64,000 nucleotides of DNA from Caballeronia telluris (GCF_001544495.1 NZ_FCNZ02000004.1:186001-250000); one strand, 5' to 3'; shown: positions 52,750 through 60,877, numbered from the stretch's first letter. Translations and numbers: made by a program. Notes: generated by a model from the letters alone, not told the origin.

Positions 52750-53286
52750 CTCAGGTTCCTTATCTCCGATCGCGCAACGCGGGCCGCAGCGGCCGCGCTC
52801 AACGAGGGCTACGTGGTTGACAACGATGTTCCGCTGAACCCCGCGGCCGGGTGATACCTGTTCGTAGTCGGCTTCATAGCCGAGCGAGACTTCTTCGATG
52901 CCGTCGTCCTGCACCGCCTTGATGGCTTCGGCTTCGGTCACCAGCAGGTCGGCGATGATCAGGTCATCCTCGATACCGGTGCCGCGGCGCACATTGAACA
53001 TCGTGCCGCGCGACAACTGGCCGAAGTTGGCCGGGCCGACGAAGTCCTGCGGGTGATCGAGCGTTACCGGCTTGCCCTCGCAACTCGCGAGCGTCTCCAC
53101 GCGGAACACTTCCTCCGGCGTGCGGCTGATGCGAATGAGGCCGTCGTGAGCGGGCTCGACTGGCACCTCGCCGGCGCCGTAGAGCATCTCGCCCGTTCGC
53201 GCGACCGGAACCTCCTGACACAGCAGGAAGCCCTCGGGCGTCAGCGATCGCTTCGGGCCGAGCTTCTGGATGGTGTAAAAGCGCAT
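52027..53286 (-). CDS. Prohead protease with scaffold (DUF2213)
   Basis: A 419-residue protein. The N-terminal DUF2213 protease domain has KPVTLDHPQDFVGPANFGQLS near 72-92 (likely catalytic His) and EEVSLGYEADYE near 130-141 (likely catalytic Ser), then HVALVERGRCG. From residue 180 a lysine-start, highly acidic, coiled-coil scaffold part follows (EEVEEKKEQTG, DDEEEEEKAETG). An internal ATG at 52749 with its own ribosome site could give the scaffold alone. The start lies inside the open frame of the MuF gene (see finding). Confidence 0.85.
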   Translation of the reverse strand: MRFYTIQKLGPKRSLTPEGFLLCQEVPVARTGEMLYGAGEVPVEPAHDGLIRISRTPEEVFRVETLASCEGKPVTLDHPQDFVGPANFGQLSRGTMFNVRRGTGIEDDLIIADLLVTEAEAIKAVQDDGIEEVSLGYEADYEQVSPGRGVQRNIVVNHVALVERGRCGPRCAIGDKEPEMKKKPSFLDKLRALMKDAEAEMETEKKTDDEESEEVEEKKEQTGDSALIKTLMKRMEAQDALLASLATLVKATAKDADGDDEEEEEKAETGDDILEAEQAGKLNQAEVDLYTGDSAKTILSRAEILSPGIKLPTMDAKASTADRAASLCKCQRKALDLAYQTDAGKAAIAPFIGGMTADFEAMPVAMVNTAFMGASELMKALNNGRAHASAAPTKDFGKRSTVADINQRNREYWADRSAK

Positions 53287-54040
53287 GTCGGTCGGGAATC
53301 ACTGGTTCTGGATAGCAGCGGCAGTTATAGATCTGGCCGGCGTGCGTGACCGTGCCATCCGATAGCCTCGGGGGCGTGTCCCATCGCACATACTTGCCGT
53401 TCATCTCCTTGTGCGAGTGCCGCACGTCGGAGTCGTTTGAGGTGCGCCATATATAACCGTCCGAGCCAATATGCTCGGCGCGCGCCTGCGTGAGCACTGA
53501 CGCTGTCCGAGCAACCTCCGTGCGTGCGATGAGCTTGGCGCGGTTCGCCGACACCTGACCGGAGCGAGCGATTTCCTTCTCGATCTCTTTCGCGCGCGTG
53601 CTGTTCTCGATGCCGGCAAGCGTCAGATCGTGCACACGCTGCGCGGCGTCGAGCGGCAGGCTCTTAATGAGCGTCACCTGGTCGGCGAGCAGCGCGCGCA
53701 TCAGTTCGCCCGTCGGCGCGGTGCGGATCTCGACAGCCAGCCCGCGCGATAGCTCGCGAGCCTGTTCCATCCATGCTTGCTCGTCCCGTCGGTTGACGTC
53801 GGCAAGCATGCGCGTCGCGGTCGCCTCAGCCCACGGCGTGAGCGCCTCGGCGTATCGGCGCAGGACATCGGTCATCGTCGGAACGACAGCCGGATCGCCG
53901 GGCGGAAAGCCGTTGATCAGCACGCCCACCTGATGCGCGACCTTGCGCAACTGGGTGGCGTACTGAATCTCAGCTTTGCGCGCCCGGACCGGATTCTTGT
54001 TTCGGTCCCGCTTCTTGTCCCGCGTTCGGATCATTTGCAA
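52964..54040 (-). CDS. MuF-like minor head protein with out-of-frame extension
   Basis: A 358-codon frame. Residues about 100-250 are the MuF domain (ARTEVARTASVLTQARAEH near 171-189, HSHKEMNGKYVRWDTPP near 209-225, AGQIYNCRCYPEPV near 234-247), which normally ends the protein. Here codon 251 is CGA (53290-53288), directly before the DUF2213 start, where a TGA would be expected. The frame then runs 108 more codons through the protease gene, giving arginine-rich text. The ejection/minor head role is clear; the C-terminal extension may be real or tolerated read-through. Confidence 0.8.
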   Translation of the reverse strand: MQMIRTRDKKRDRNKNPVRARKAEIQYATQLRKVAHQVGVLINGFPPGDPAVVPTMTDVLRRYAEALTPWAEATATRMLADVNRRDEQAWMEQARELSRGLAVEIRTAPTGELMRALLADQVTLIKSLPLDAAQRVHDLTLAGIENSTRAKEIEKEIARSGQVSANRAKLIARTEVARTASVLTQARAEHIGSDGYIWRTSNDSDVRHSHKEMNGKYVRWDTPPRLSDGTVTHAGQIYNCRCYPEPVIPDRHALLHHPEARPEAIADARGLPAVSGGSGRANGRDALRRRRGASRARSRRPHSHQPHAGGSVPRGDARELRGQAGNARSPAGLRRPGQLRPVVARHDVQCAPRHRYRG

Positions 54041-55442
54041 GCTCGGAGAGATCCGGCAGTTCGTCGTCGGCGTCGTTGATGTCTTTGTCGCTGATGTTGC
54101 TGAACACGCCAGTGATGTGGCTCGACTGCCGCAACTCCTTCAGCGCCGTCTGCTGGCTTATGAGACCAGCGCCTTCGACCTGCGTTACCGCGTCGCTGAT
54201 GGTCTTGGCGATGTTCGCCTTGTCCGTATCGGACATCTGCCAGAGCGGATTGAACCCGAACTGGAATCCTTCCGGCGGCGCCTCGCCGATCTCAGACCGG
54301 CAGACGACCTGAAGCAAGCGCGTCAGCGGGTTGCGCAGCTTGCGCTCCTGCTGCTGCTTCGTGCTGTCGTAGTAAAGACGGATGTCCGAGTCGCCGGTCG
54401 AGTTCAGGCCGGCAGGCGACTGGCCGAACAGGCGAACCAGCGGAATGCCTGTCGCGCCGGACAATTGCTGTCCGAACTGCAGCAGCACGTTGTCGAGACC
54501 CGAAAACGAATACTGGTGCGTCTCGAACTTGTCCTTCGCGTCGATGATGGTGATGCCCTCGTTCGACTGAAAGCGCCGGATCATGTCAACGTTCTTGAGC
54601 AGGGCTTCCATCGCCGGGCCGCCCATTGCGATGACGCCGCGCAGGTCATCGACCGCCAGCGTGCGCAGGTGCGCCTTATAGACGAGCTGCGCGGCGCCGG
54701 CCGTCGTGCTGTCGAACGCGATCAGGCGGTCGAACAGACGTTCAATGACCGACTGGCCCCAGAGGTTCTCGCTGATCTTCTGCCAGTACGGCAACTCGAC
54801 GCCGTCGAGGCGCAGCACGCGGCTGTAATGGATACGCTGACGCGGTAGCGCCATTGAATCGGCGACCACATCGTAGAACTTCGGCTGGCCCATGTCCGGG
54901 CCGTATTCCGTCACCAGATCGTTCAGCGACGGCTGCACGAGCCACCGGTCGAGCACGAAAAGGCCCTTGAACTGATCCGGTCCGATGCCGTCGAGATTGA
55001 GCGGCGTTTCCGGCCGCTGCCCGTCGATCATCATCACCGCGAGGGCGCCGCCATATAGGCGCGACCACTTGATGGTGTCGTTGATCCGATCCCAGATCGA
55101 CATGCGTTCGAACGCGGCGTGGATCCTGTCCATCTTGTCGGGCGCGAGGTCCGACTCGATCTCGATTCCCGCGCGCGTCATGTCGTCGGCAACGACGTCT
55201 GTTACAGCGCCCACGACCCACGAGGAGCGATACATCGCCTCGAGCTGGATGCGGTTGCGGCTGATGAAGTCGAAGCCGTATCCCGACCCGGACGTCTGGT
55301 TGTTCGTGCCTACGCCGACGCGCGCTTCGAAGTTCTGGAACGAGTCGCCGGCCACCCAGCGTTTGTTGCTCGTCGCTTTCGCGGCGCGCGCGACTGAATT
55401 TCCCCGTTTGCGTGTCATGTAAGCAAAATCCTTTCTTGCCAC
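53970..55442 (-). CDS. Phage portal protein (DUF1073)
   Basis: A 490-residue portal protein of the DUF1073 type: YRSSWVVGAVTDVVADDMTRAGIEI near 71-95, RLYGGALAVMMIDGQ near 127-141, RIHYSRVLRLDG near 204-215, NLWGQSVIERLFDRL near 228-242 and TGIPLVRLFGQSPAGLNSTGDSD near 333-355. Twelve copies should form the DNA channel. Databases sometimes label this family by its likeness to Acb1 anti-CBASS proteins, but location between terminase and MuF supports the portal role. Its end overlaps the MuF start by 71 bases. Confidence 0.88.
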   Translation of the reverse strand: MARKDFAYMTRKRGNSVARAAKATSNKRWVAGDSFQNFEARVGVGTNNQTSGSGYGFDFISRNRIQLEAMYRSSWVVGAVTDVVADDMTRAGIEIESDLAPDKMDRIHAAFERMSIWDRINDTIKWSRLYGGALAVMMIDGQRPETPLNLDGIGPDQFKGLFVLDRWLVQPSLNDLVTEYGPDMGQPKFYDVVADSMALPRQRIHYSRVLRLDGVELPYWQKISENLWGQSVIERLFDRLIAFDSTTAGAAQLVYKAHLRTLAVDDLRGVIAMGGPAMEALLKNVDMIRRFQSNEGITIIDAKDKFETHQYSFSGLDNVLLQFGQQLSGATGIPLVRLFGQSPAGLNSTGDSDIRLYYDSTKQQQERKLRNPLTRLLQVVCRSEIGEAPPEGFQFGFNPLWQMSDTDKANIAKTISDAVTQVEGAGLISQQTALKELRQSSHITGVFSNISDKDINDADDELPDLSELANDPNAGQEAGPKQESGPGAQS

Positions 55443-55461
55443 GCGGTGGGCGTCAGCATAT

Positions 55462-57057
55462 TTATCCAGCGAGGCGTGACCAGATGTCGAGCGAGCGAGC
55501 CGCGGGCTGATAACAGATCATCACCGCGTCAGCCAAGTTCGGCGACTTCGTGCCGTCCGGCTTCTTGTCGATCGCCACCTTGCCGACGGCATTTATGGTG
55601 TAGGTCGGCTGCGATAGCTCCATGATCAGCGTCGACAACTCAGGCAGGTCCGAGCGGATTGAGATGATCGCGTCCGGGTCGTAAGCCATGCGTTCGACCA
55701 CCGCGCGATAAGTCTCTTGGAACCGCATGCGAAGCGACCACCACGACTGCGCCTTGGCGTTCAGGAAGAAATCCTTATTCTTCCGCTTCGAGATCATCTC
55801 GCCTTCCGGATCGTGGACTGCACCGGACCCGCGGAACGGCTCGACCCGCACCATACGGTGACCGGCCTCGCGCCGCTTCTCGTTGATCTCGCGCGAGTCG
55901 CCGCGCACACCCGCGCCGAGTCCGTCAGCGTCGTAGTCGAACACCTCGTAGCCGTGTTGGTCACAGATCGAGAACGTTTTGACGACCGTCTGATAGATGT
56001 CGCCGCCCTTCCCTGACCACGATTGCAGATGCTGCAGCAGCACGCCATGCCGGCCCGCGAATGCGTTCTTGTCGATGCCTTCGTCGGCAACGTCAAGGCC
56101 GCCGCGCAGCGCGCCAGTCGGCTCCATGCCCAGCTTCACATGCGCGTCGATCGCGGCCTGCACCCACGCAGACGGGATCACGACGCCCTCGACAGAAGCC
56201 GAGTAGTTGATGTCGATTTCCTGCGCGACCGTCACCGCATCGAGCTCGTTGACCTGCTTCTGATACCAGGCGTCATCCTTGCGCGGATCGTCGCGCCAAT
56301 GGAACGTGAACACCTTCATCTTCCCGCTGAAACGCTTCTGCGCGAACGGGTTGCCCATCCCATTGGGCGTCGAGATGTCCTGCCGGCAGTTGGTCGTCTG
56401 AGAGAGCGACGCATCGACAAGCATCGGCCGCTCGAGGAACGCCGACTCGTCTACGATGTAGAAGCTCGATCGGTCGCCCCGGCCGATTCCATCACCAGAC
56501 TCGCCGGTGATCGTCGAATCAGTGTCCGGAAACATGATGCGCATGTGAGGTGCATGCTTGTTGATGTCCCAGCTTCCGCGAAACTCCGGCGGAAGCATCT
56601 GAAGGAACATCCGAGCCTTCCAGAACAGGGACTTCGGCGCGCCGATCTTGTCGACGTATTCCTCTTTGCGCGATCCGAAACCGGCCACGACGCCACGATT
56701 GAACAGGCAGACCGAATCCGCCAGCGCGATCGTCAGCCACGACATTCCCATGTCGCGGGTCTTTTCCGTGATGCCCGGCTCTTGGCTCTTCCAGCGATCG
56801 ATGAACCAAAGGATCCACTCCTCCTGCTTCGGGAAAAGCAGAAAGGGGATGCTAGCCGGCAGGCCGCGCTCAACGTTTCGAGGATCGAACGTCATGCCCC
56901 AGTCGATGATGAACTGGGCCGGGTTGTCCTTGTAGAACGTCTTGAGCGCTGGCAATGCGCCAGGATTCGCACGAATGCGCTGCAGCCGATCGATCCGCCA
57001 CTCGAACACGGCTTTGTAGTCCGGGTCGCGGAAGTCGAACGGGAACGGCAGCGGCAT
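55462..57057 (-). CDS. Terminase large subunit
   Basis: A 531-residue packaging motor. The ATPase has a Walker A-like [10 protein letters not shown] (98-107), Walker [10 protein letters not shown] with Asp203-Glu204, and the coupling region [17 protein letters not shown] near 220-236. The RNase-H-like nuclease starts near 315 (GGLDVADEG), continues with [13 protein letters not shown] near 372 and ends with [10 protein letters not shown] near 508. It translocates DNA through the portal. One base overlaps the small subunit stop. Confidence 0.92.
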   Translation of the reverse strand: MPLPFPFDFRDPDYKAVFEWRIDRLQRIRANPGALPALKTFYKDNPAQFIIDWGMTFDPRNVERGLPASIPFLLFPKQEEWILWFIDRWKSQEPGITEKTRDMGMSWLTIALADSVCLFNRGVVAGFGSRKEEYVDKIGAPKSLFWKARMFLQMLPPEFRGSWDINKHAPHMRIMFPDTDSTITGESGDGIGRGDRSSFYIVDESAFLERPMLVDASLSQTTNCRQDISTPNGMGNPFAQKRFSGKMKVFTFHWRDDPRKDDAWYQKQVNELDAVTVAQEIDINYSASVEGVVIPSAWVQAAIDAHVKLGMEPTGALRGGLDVADEGIDKNAFAGRHGVLLQHLQSWSGKGGDIYQTVVKTFSICDQHGYEVFDYDADGLGAGVRGDSREINEKRREAGHRMVRVEPFRGSGAVHDPEGEMISKRKNKDFFLNAKAQSWWSLRMRFQETYRAVVERMAYDPDAIISIRSDLPELSTLIMELSQPTYTINAVGKVAIDKKPDGTKSPNLADAVMICYQPAARSLDIWSRLAG

Positions 57058-57608
57058 TACTTTTCCATCATCATCTGCTGGTAGATTTTCGCCGCGTCTT
57101 GGGCTGTCGCTGCCTCGGTCACCGCAGGCGGCTCATCAGCTTCGAGCGGCCTGTCCTTGTTCGCATTCAGCAGGTTCAGCGCGATCTTCCCAGACTCGTT
57201 CGCAAGCGACGTCAGCGCGGCAATGCCACGCAAGCTCTCGGCACTCGACAACGGATTCGCGTCGTCGATCTTCTCCACTTCGGAATGCGCAAGCGCGCTC
57301 AACCGGTGCGCGGTCGCTGCGCCGTAGTCCGCTGCGCTAGCAAGGTGGTTGCTGATGGAGCGGAGCTTCGATGCGAGGTTTTGCGCGGTAATCTGCGCGG
57401 ATATTGGCAGTGCCGAAAGCGCGCGCTCAGTAATAACTATCTGATTCGCAACGCTTTTGATTTCCGAAACCTGCGCGGAAACCTTCTCGCGGATCGAAGA
57501 TTCGGAGATACCGAACTCTTTGGCGATCGCGCGTCGTGACTCTCCCTCGAGCAAGCGGCGCTTTATCTGCTCCCACTGGTCATCGGTTAGCTTTGACTTA
57601 CGACCCAT
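57057..57608 (-). CDS. Terminase small subunit-like HTH protein
   Basis: A 183-residue protein with an N-terminal HTH ([36 protein letters not shown], about residues 8-43 in short blocks) and a long helical C-terminal part ([24 protein letters not shown] near 128-151) for oligomerisation, the build of small terminases that recognise the packaging site. The start at 57608 lies 12 bases after a terminator-like hairpin, leaving no room for a normal ribosome site outside it. Confidence 0.82.
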   Translation of the reverse strand: MGRKSKLTDDQWEQIKRRLLEGESRRAIAKEFGISESSIREKVSAQVSEIKSVANQIVITERALSALPISAQITAQNLASKLRSISNHLASAADYGAATAHRLSALAHSEVEKIDDANPLSSAESLRGIAALTSLANESGKIALNLLNANKDRPLEADEPPAVTEAATAQDAAKIYQQMMMEK

Positions 57609-57619
57609 GGTGCGCACGC

Positions 57620-57651
57620 TAAAAGAAACGCCCCGGGGATTAGCCGGGGCG
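57620..57651 (-). terminator. Terminator-like hairpin before the terminase genes
   Basis: On the minus strand GCCCCGG (57650-57644), 7-base loop, CCGGGGC (57636-57630), then GTTTCTTTT. It sits between the small genes at 57.7-57.97 kb and the packaging genes; late transcription must pass it. Confidence 0.7.
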
Positions 57652-57691
57652 CCAAACTCTCATCCGAGAGCGAGGAGACACGAGGACGTGT

Positions 57692-57880
57692 TCAGTGCTT
57701 CGGCAGGAAGCCGCGCAGCTCGTCGAACTCTTTCGCGAGGTGCGCGCGGGCTTCTGCCGACAGGAAACGGAAGTTGCCGATGAAGGATTCGAGCCGGTCG
57801 ACGATGCCGTTCGCTTCTGCTGCGGGGCTCGTGACGGGTTCGGTGCTGCTGGGTGCGGCGTCGGGCATGGTGTGCTCCAT
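57692..57880 (-). CDS. Small phage protein
   Basis: A 62-residue acidic helical protein (MEHTMPDAAPSS..., IVDRLESFIGNFRFLSAEA near 26-44). Its ATG overlaps the stop of the 28-residue gene upstream as TGATG; a second ATG at 57868 also has GGAG at the right distance. Unknown function. Confidence 0.6.
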   Translation of the reverse strand: MEHTMPDAAPSSTEPVTSPAAEANGIVDRLESFIGNFRFLSAEARAHLAKEFDELRGFLPKH

Positions 57881-57966
57881 CAGAAGTGCTTCTCGCGCGG
57901 ATCGCAGCAGCGCTCTCCATCGGAAAGTTCACGTGCGCACCACCAGCAGCGGATTCTTTTCGTCAT
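57880..57966 (-). CDS. Cysteine-rich micro-protein, 28 residues
   Basis: A 28-residue frame (MTKRIRCWWCARELSDGE, then RCCDPREKHF) with CxxC and CC pairs that could hold one zinc ion. It is translationally linked by TGATG to the next gene. No strong ribosome site. Conserved Cys spacing and coupling argue for a real gene. Confidence 0.45.
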   Translation of the reverse strand: MTKRIRCWWCARELSDGERCCDPREKHF

Positions 57967-58321
57967 GATCATTGGCGCTCTCAGATTGACGTCGCCCGGG
58001 TGTGCTCTCCGGCGCCGACCGCCGGGTGACGGCGCCAATCTGAAAACGCTTTAAGAGACCCGCTCGCGGCACAGAGCCGGCATTCACCGGTTAGCTGCCT
58101 TGAGCGGTCCCGCTGTGTCCGCGCCCACTGCGGTGGAATCGAATCCACGCACAAACAGTCGTTGGCGACGCTGTGGCTCACACAGAGCCGTTGTCTTGAT
58201 CGAAATCTTTGCCGTGCTCAGTCGAGCGTTTAAGTGGCGAAAGCCCTGCTCATCGCTTCATGGCTCACCTCGCAAGCTTGGAACGACAAAAAGCCCGCTC
58301 AGTGGCGGGCTTCTCTCAGGT
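57967..58321. other. Structured non-coding region before the late genes
   Basis: 355 bases without a supported gene. It contains nested inverted repeats: CAGATTG (57982-57988) with CAATCTG (58036-58042), and inside them GGCGCCG (58011-58017) with CGGCGCC (58030-58036). The 10-base direct repeat CACAGAGCCG occurs at 58070 and 58181. A terminator closes its right side (58286-58312). It may hold the late leader, an antitermination site or the packaging site. Confidence 0.5.
58286..58312 (-). terminator. Intrinsic terminator after the Q-position gene
   Basis: On the minus strand AAGCCCGC (58312-58305), 6-base loop, GCGGGCTT (58298-58291), then TTTGTCG (five T in total). It follows the stop of the gene at 58322 by 10 bases. 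Confidence 0.8.
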
Positions 58322-58810
58322 TCAATTCGTGACCAACTCGGCTTTGTCTTGAGGCACCGATTCCTCCCTACGAGGATCGATAAGCTCACGCCGAAGCGGA
58401 ATTGGTAATCTGAGTAGCATTTTAGCGAAATCTTCGGGGTTTACAAGCACTTTCTTCAGTGAAGCCTCCGCCTCGGCGATGATCAGGTTCCACGGCCGGC
58501 CGCGCAGATTGATGCCGTGCGCCTTGCGCATCCGGGTGATGACCTGCGTCTCGCCCATGTTCCAGATGTAGTGATACTTGAGGATGAACTTGTGCACGGG
58601 GTGCTGCATCGACGACCATGCGCGCTCGACCAGCCATGCATCGAGTTCGTCCTTCGTCAGCCCGAGCGGTGCGCCGTCGTACTTCGCCTCAGAATCACGG
58701 ATCGAGACATACCAGCGCGCCCATTGCGCGCACACGCCCGACTGGAACTTCGGAAGGCGCACCACACGCGCCCAATTGTCGAGGCGCTCGCCGAAAGTCT
58801 CAAAGTTCAT
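58322..58810 (-). CDS. Phage protein in the late-regulator (Q-like) position
   Basis: A 162-residue basic helical protein (MNFETFGERLDNWARVVR...). It has Trp-rich parts (WARWYVSIRDSEAKYDG) and an HTH-like region (ILKYHYIWNMGETQVITRMRKAHGINLRG, about residues 76-104 in short blocks). I do not recognise a named family. It is the last gene of the early leftward block and is followed by a terminator and a structured leader, as lambda Q is. A late antiterminator or activator is the best guess. Confidence 0.55.
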   Translation of the reverse strand: MNFETFGERLDNWARVVRLPKFQSGVCAQWARWYVSIRDSEAKYDGAPLGLTKDELDAWLVERAWSSMQHPVHKFILKYHYIWNMGETQVITRMRKAHGINLRGRPWNLIIAEAEASLKKVLVNPEDFAKMLLRLPIPLRRELIDPRREESVPQDKAELVTN

Positions 58811-59019
58811 TCATCCCCCGTGTCGTATCGCGCGCAGCGCTTCGATTGCCAATCATCCCGCCAGTGCTTCGACTGGTCCTTCTTGCACGCCATGTAACTG
58901 ACGTCGAAGACCCGCTGTTCGACGAAGTGCCTGCATCCTCGGCAGGTCCGAGCCTCGCGCTCTTCCACGACGATCGCCGGATCTCTGTAGTCGCCTCGCC
59001 GCATGCGCTTCTCACTCAT
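58807..59019 (-). CDS. Small zinc-binding phage protein
   Basis: A 70-residue protein with four cysteines (TCRGCRHF near 25-32, YMACKKD near 42-48, KRCARYDTG near 60-68), suggesting one zinc site. Its stop overlaps the next start (ATGA). Proteins of this kind are frequent between NinB-type and late-control genes. Unknown function. Confidence 0.7.
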   Translation of the reverse strand: MSEKRMRRGDYRDPAIVVEEREARTCRGCRHFVEQRVFDVSYMACKKDQSKHWRDDWQSKRCARYDTGDE

Positions 59020-59084
59020 TAGGACGACTCATTTTACCTGAAGGACATAAGGCAAACAATTGTTTCCTATGACATTTCGGCGTT

Positions 59085-59495
59085 TCAAGCGGCCTCCCTG
59101 CCAAGCTTGCGGGCGCGGATCGGCTCCCAGCGCTCATATGCGAGATCCCACGCAGAGAACTTCTCCTCTCGGGGTGCCGGCCCTTGATCGATCCACGCAT
59201 GACAAGTGAAGCACCCTGGCACCGTGAAGGCGTGCGCGGCCTTCAATGCGCCGCCCTTGCCATGTCTCGACTGGTTACTGTGCGCCGGGACTACGGTATC
59301 CCATCGGCCGCAGCAGACGCCTTCGACGCGTAGATAGCACGGTTCATCGCGGCAGGCCGCCAGATACTTCGAGCCCTCCGCGACTGTCGGCTTCTTCGAC
59401 CGGCGGCGCAGCGTCGTCTTCCGATCAGCCAGTGCGAACGGCTTCGGCTCCTTGCGCTTGAACCAGGTGCGCTTCATCGGTGCCGAGCGCTTCAT
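59085..59495 (-). CDS. YbcO-like nuclease (DUF1364)
   Basis: A 136-residue protein with a basic N-terminus and the DUF1364/YbcO core: KYLAACRDEPCYLRVEGVCCGRWDTVVPAHSN near 44-75 in short blocks, and CFTCHAWIDQG near 96-106. Cysteines and His match the zinc/nuclease site of this lambda-nin-region family. Its start overlaps the NinB stop (ATGA). It likely acts in phage recombination. Confidence 0.85.
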   Translation of the reverse strand: MKRSAPMKRTWFKRKEPKPFALADRKTTLRRRSKKPTVAEGSKYLAACRDEPCYLRVEGVCCGRWDTVVPAHSNQSRHGKGGALKAAHAFTVPGCFTCHAWIDQGPAPREEKFSAWDLAYERWEPIRARKLGREAA

Positions 59496-59908
59496 GCCTG
59501 AAACTCCACACCGAGTTCCCCGCTCGCGTATGCCTGCACGTCACTCAGGAACGTCGAGAACTCACCGACGCTCATCTGCGTGGTCGACTTGCGGCGCGTG
59601 ATGATCTCGCCGTCGGGCAGCACCAGCTCGTCGAGCACGCCGAACTTGCGCGCGAAGAATTCGTGCCAAGCGTCCTTGTCGAACTGGCGGCCATCGACCC
59701 ACGCCTGCTCGGCGATGTGCTTCAGGACGCCGCCCCAGTAAAAGCGGTTCTGCTGCGCGTTTCGCTGCTTCTCCTCAGCGGTGACGATCACGCGGAGCGG
59801 CTCGCCTTTCTCGGCGAAGACGCCCGCGTTGGCTTTGAGGAACGCGACAAGATGATGCGCGACTCCCGGATCGTGCAGACGGAACTCGCGGTACAGAACC
59901 TCGCTCAT
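59492..59908 (-). CDS. ninB: NinB-like recombination protein
   Basis: A 138-residue protein of the NinB/Orf family, a RecFOR substitute that binds single-stranded DNA and SSB. Family blocks are EEKQRNAQQNRFYWGGVLKHI near 45-65, DKDAWHEFFARKFGV near 77-91 and TTQMSVGEFSTFLSDVQAYA near 109-128. ATGA overlaps on both sides place it in a tight operon with YbcO and a zinc protein. Confidence 0.88.
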   Translation of the reverse strand: MSEVLYREFRLHDPGVAHHLVAFLKANAGVFAEKGEPLRVIVTAEEKQRNAQQNRFYWGGVLKHIAEQAWVDGRQFDKDAWHEFFARKFGVLDELVLPDGEIITRRKSTTQMSVGEFSTFLSDVQAYASGELGVEFQA

Positions 59909-60252
59909 GCGTAAGCGCTCCCTGGCTGGCCCCGCTCATTGCTATTTGTGCACGCGTTGCGGTGATCATTCGCGTGCGGGCAGCGCTTGTTGCCGCACGT
60001 TGCGCAGAGGACCATTCGCGTTGCGAGAATCGGCCAGTCGCGGCCGCCAACCTCGAACGTCTTTCCTTCGAGGCAGCTTCGGCATTCGCAGCCGGCATCT
60101 GGAAGAACGCGCATTTCAACGGCCGGACCGTTTGCCGCGAGCAGAGCCGACTGCGCGGCCTGCCACGTCTCCCAGTGCTTTTCCTTCACCGTGGCGAGGA
60201 GGCAGCCGCCGGACTCCTCGTAGTAGCGGTCGAACTGTTCCCGGGCGCTCAT
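59905..60252 (-). CDS. Phage zinc-finger protein
   Basis: A 115-residue protein. The N-terminal helical part (SAREQFDRYYEESGGCLL, then KEKHWETWQAAQSALLA) is a common phage module. The C-terminal part has cysteine pairs (GCECRSCLEG near 54-63 and LCATCGNKRCPHANDH near 82-97) for one or two zinc ions. The start at 60252 has GGAGG about 9 bases upstream and overlaps the 28-residue gene stop (ATGA). Confidence 0.72.
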   Translation of the reverse strand: MSAREQFDRYYEESGGCLLATVKEKHWETWQAAQSALLAANGPAVEMRVLPDAGCECRSCLEGKTFEVGGRDWPILATRMVLCATCGNKRCPHANDHRNACTNSNERGQPGSAYA

Positions 60253-60335
60253 TGCTGCGGCGCCTCCGCCGGCTTCGTCCAATCCTTGCGCTTGATACCC
60301 AGCGCAAACCAGAGTGCGTCGAAATCGTCGTTCAT
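60249..60335 (-). CDS. Phage micro-protein, 28 residues
   Basis: A 28-residue frame (MNDDFDALWFALGIKRKD, then WTKPAEAPQQ). Its start overlaps the upstream stop and its stop overlaps the downstream start, both as ATGA. Such double coupling is very unlikely by chance, so it is probably translated. Function unknown. Confidence 0.65.
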   Translation of the reverse strand: MNDDFDALWFALGIKRKDWTKPAEAPQQ

Positions 60336-60877
60336 GCTGCCCTCGCGAAAAGTGCTTGAATGATCGGATCCTGCATACGTGGGGCCTTGCGCTTTCGTGC
60401 TGCGTACCGCTGCTTTCGGATTTCCCCCTCGACCGGGTCAATGCGCTTCATGAAGCGCTCAGCTCGCTGTTTCTGGGTCATCCGCTTCGGCTTCGGCTGG
60501 CTGACGCCCGCGCCGATGACATAGAGCGCCTGCCACTGCCCGTTGCACCCGGCCTGCCGCCAGAGCGTGATGTGCGCACGCCCTTCGTTGACAAGTCGGC
60601 CGAGCAGCTCACGCGCGTGGCCGAGATCGATGTCGATCTCCTTGAAAACGTCGGCGGCGGCCCGGCATTTGCCGTCAGCCATCAGATCCGCGACCACGCC
60701 AAGCATTTCAGAGTGGCCGCGGTGCTTCGCGCCGAATCCCAACTGCTTCGCCTTGCGGAACGCGTACTGCATGCTTCGGCCCGGCAGGAGGTGCATCTGA
60801 TCCTTCATCGGCACAGACGATTGCCACATGACGCGCAGCGTCTCGATCTCTTTTTGCGTCCATACCGCAGCCATCAC
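60332..60877 (-). CDS. Phage DNA-binding protein, HTH type
   Basis: A 181-residue protein with an N-terminal SANT/Myb-like three-helix unit (VWTQKEIETLRVMWQS, LPGRSMQYAFRKAKQLGF, about residues 5-49). A winged-helix-like middle follows (DVFKEIDIDLGHARELLGRLVNEGRAHITLW near 77-107 in short blocks), with a basic tail (MTQKQRAERFMKRIDP). Probably a regulator or replication accessory. ATGA overlap with the gene upstream. Confidence 0.65.
   Translation of the reverse strand: MMAAVWTQKEIETLRVMWQSSVPMKDQMHLLPGRSMQYAFRKAKQLGFGAKHRGHSEMLGVVADLMADGKCRAAADVFKEIDIDLGHARELLGRLVNEGRAHITLWRQAGCNGQWQALYVIGAGVSQPKPKRMTQKQRAERFMKRIDPVEGEIRKQRYAARKRKAPRMQDPIIQALFARAA

Noticed and set aside
53970..55442. Calling the DUF1073 protein an Acb1 anti-CBASS nuclease
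   Set aside because: Its place between terminase and MuF genes, its full length and the portal motifs fit a portal protein; the Acb1 label comes from a shared domain name.
59905..60441. Longer version of the zinc-finger protein starting at 60441
   Set aside because: The first 63 codons overlap the HTH and 28-residue genes in another frame and have no ribosome site; the ATGA-linked start at 60252 is better.
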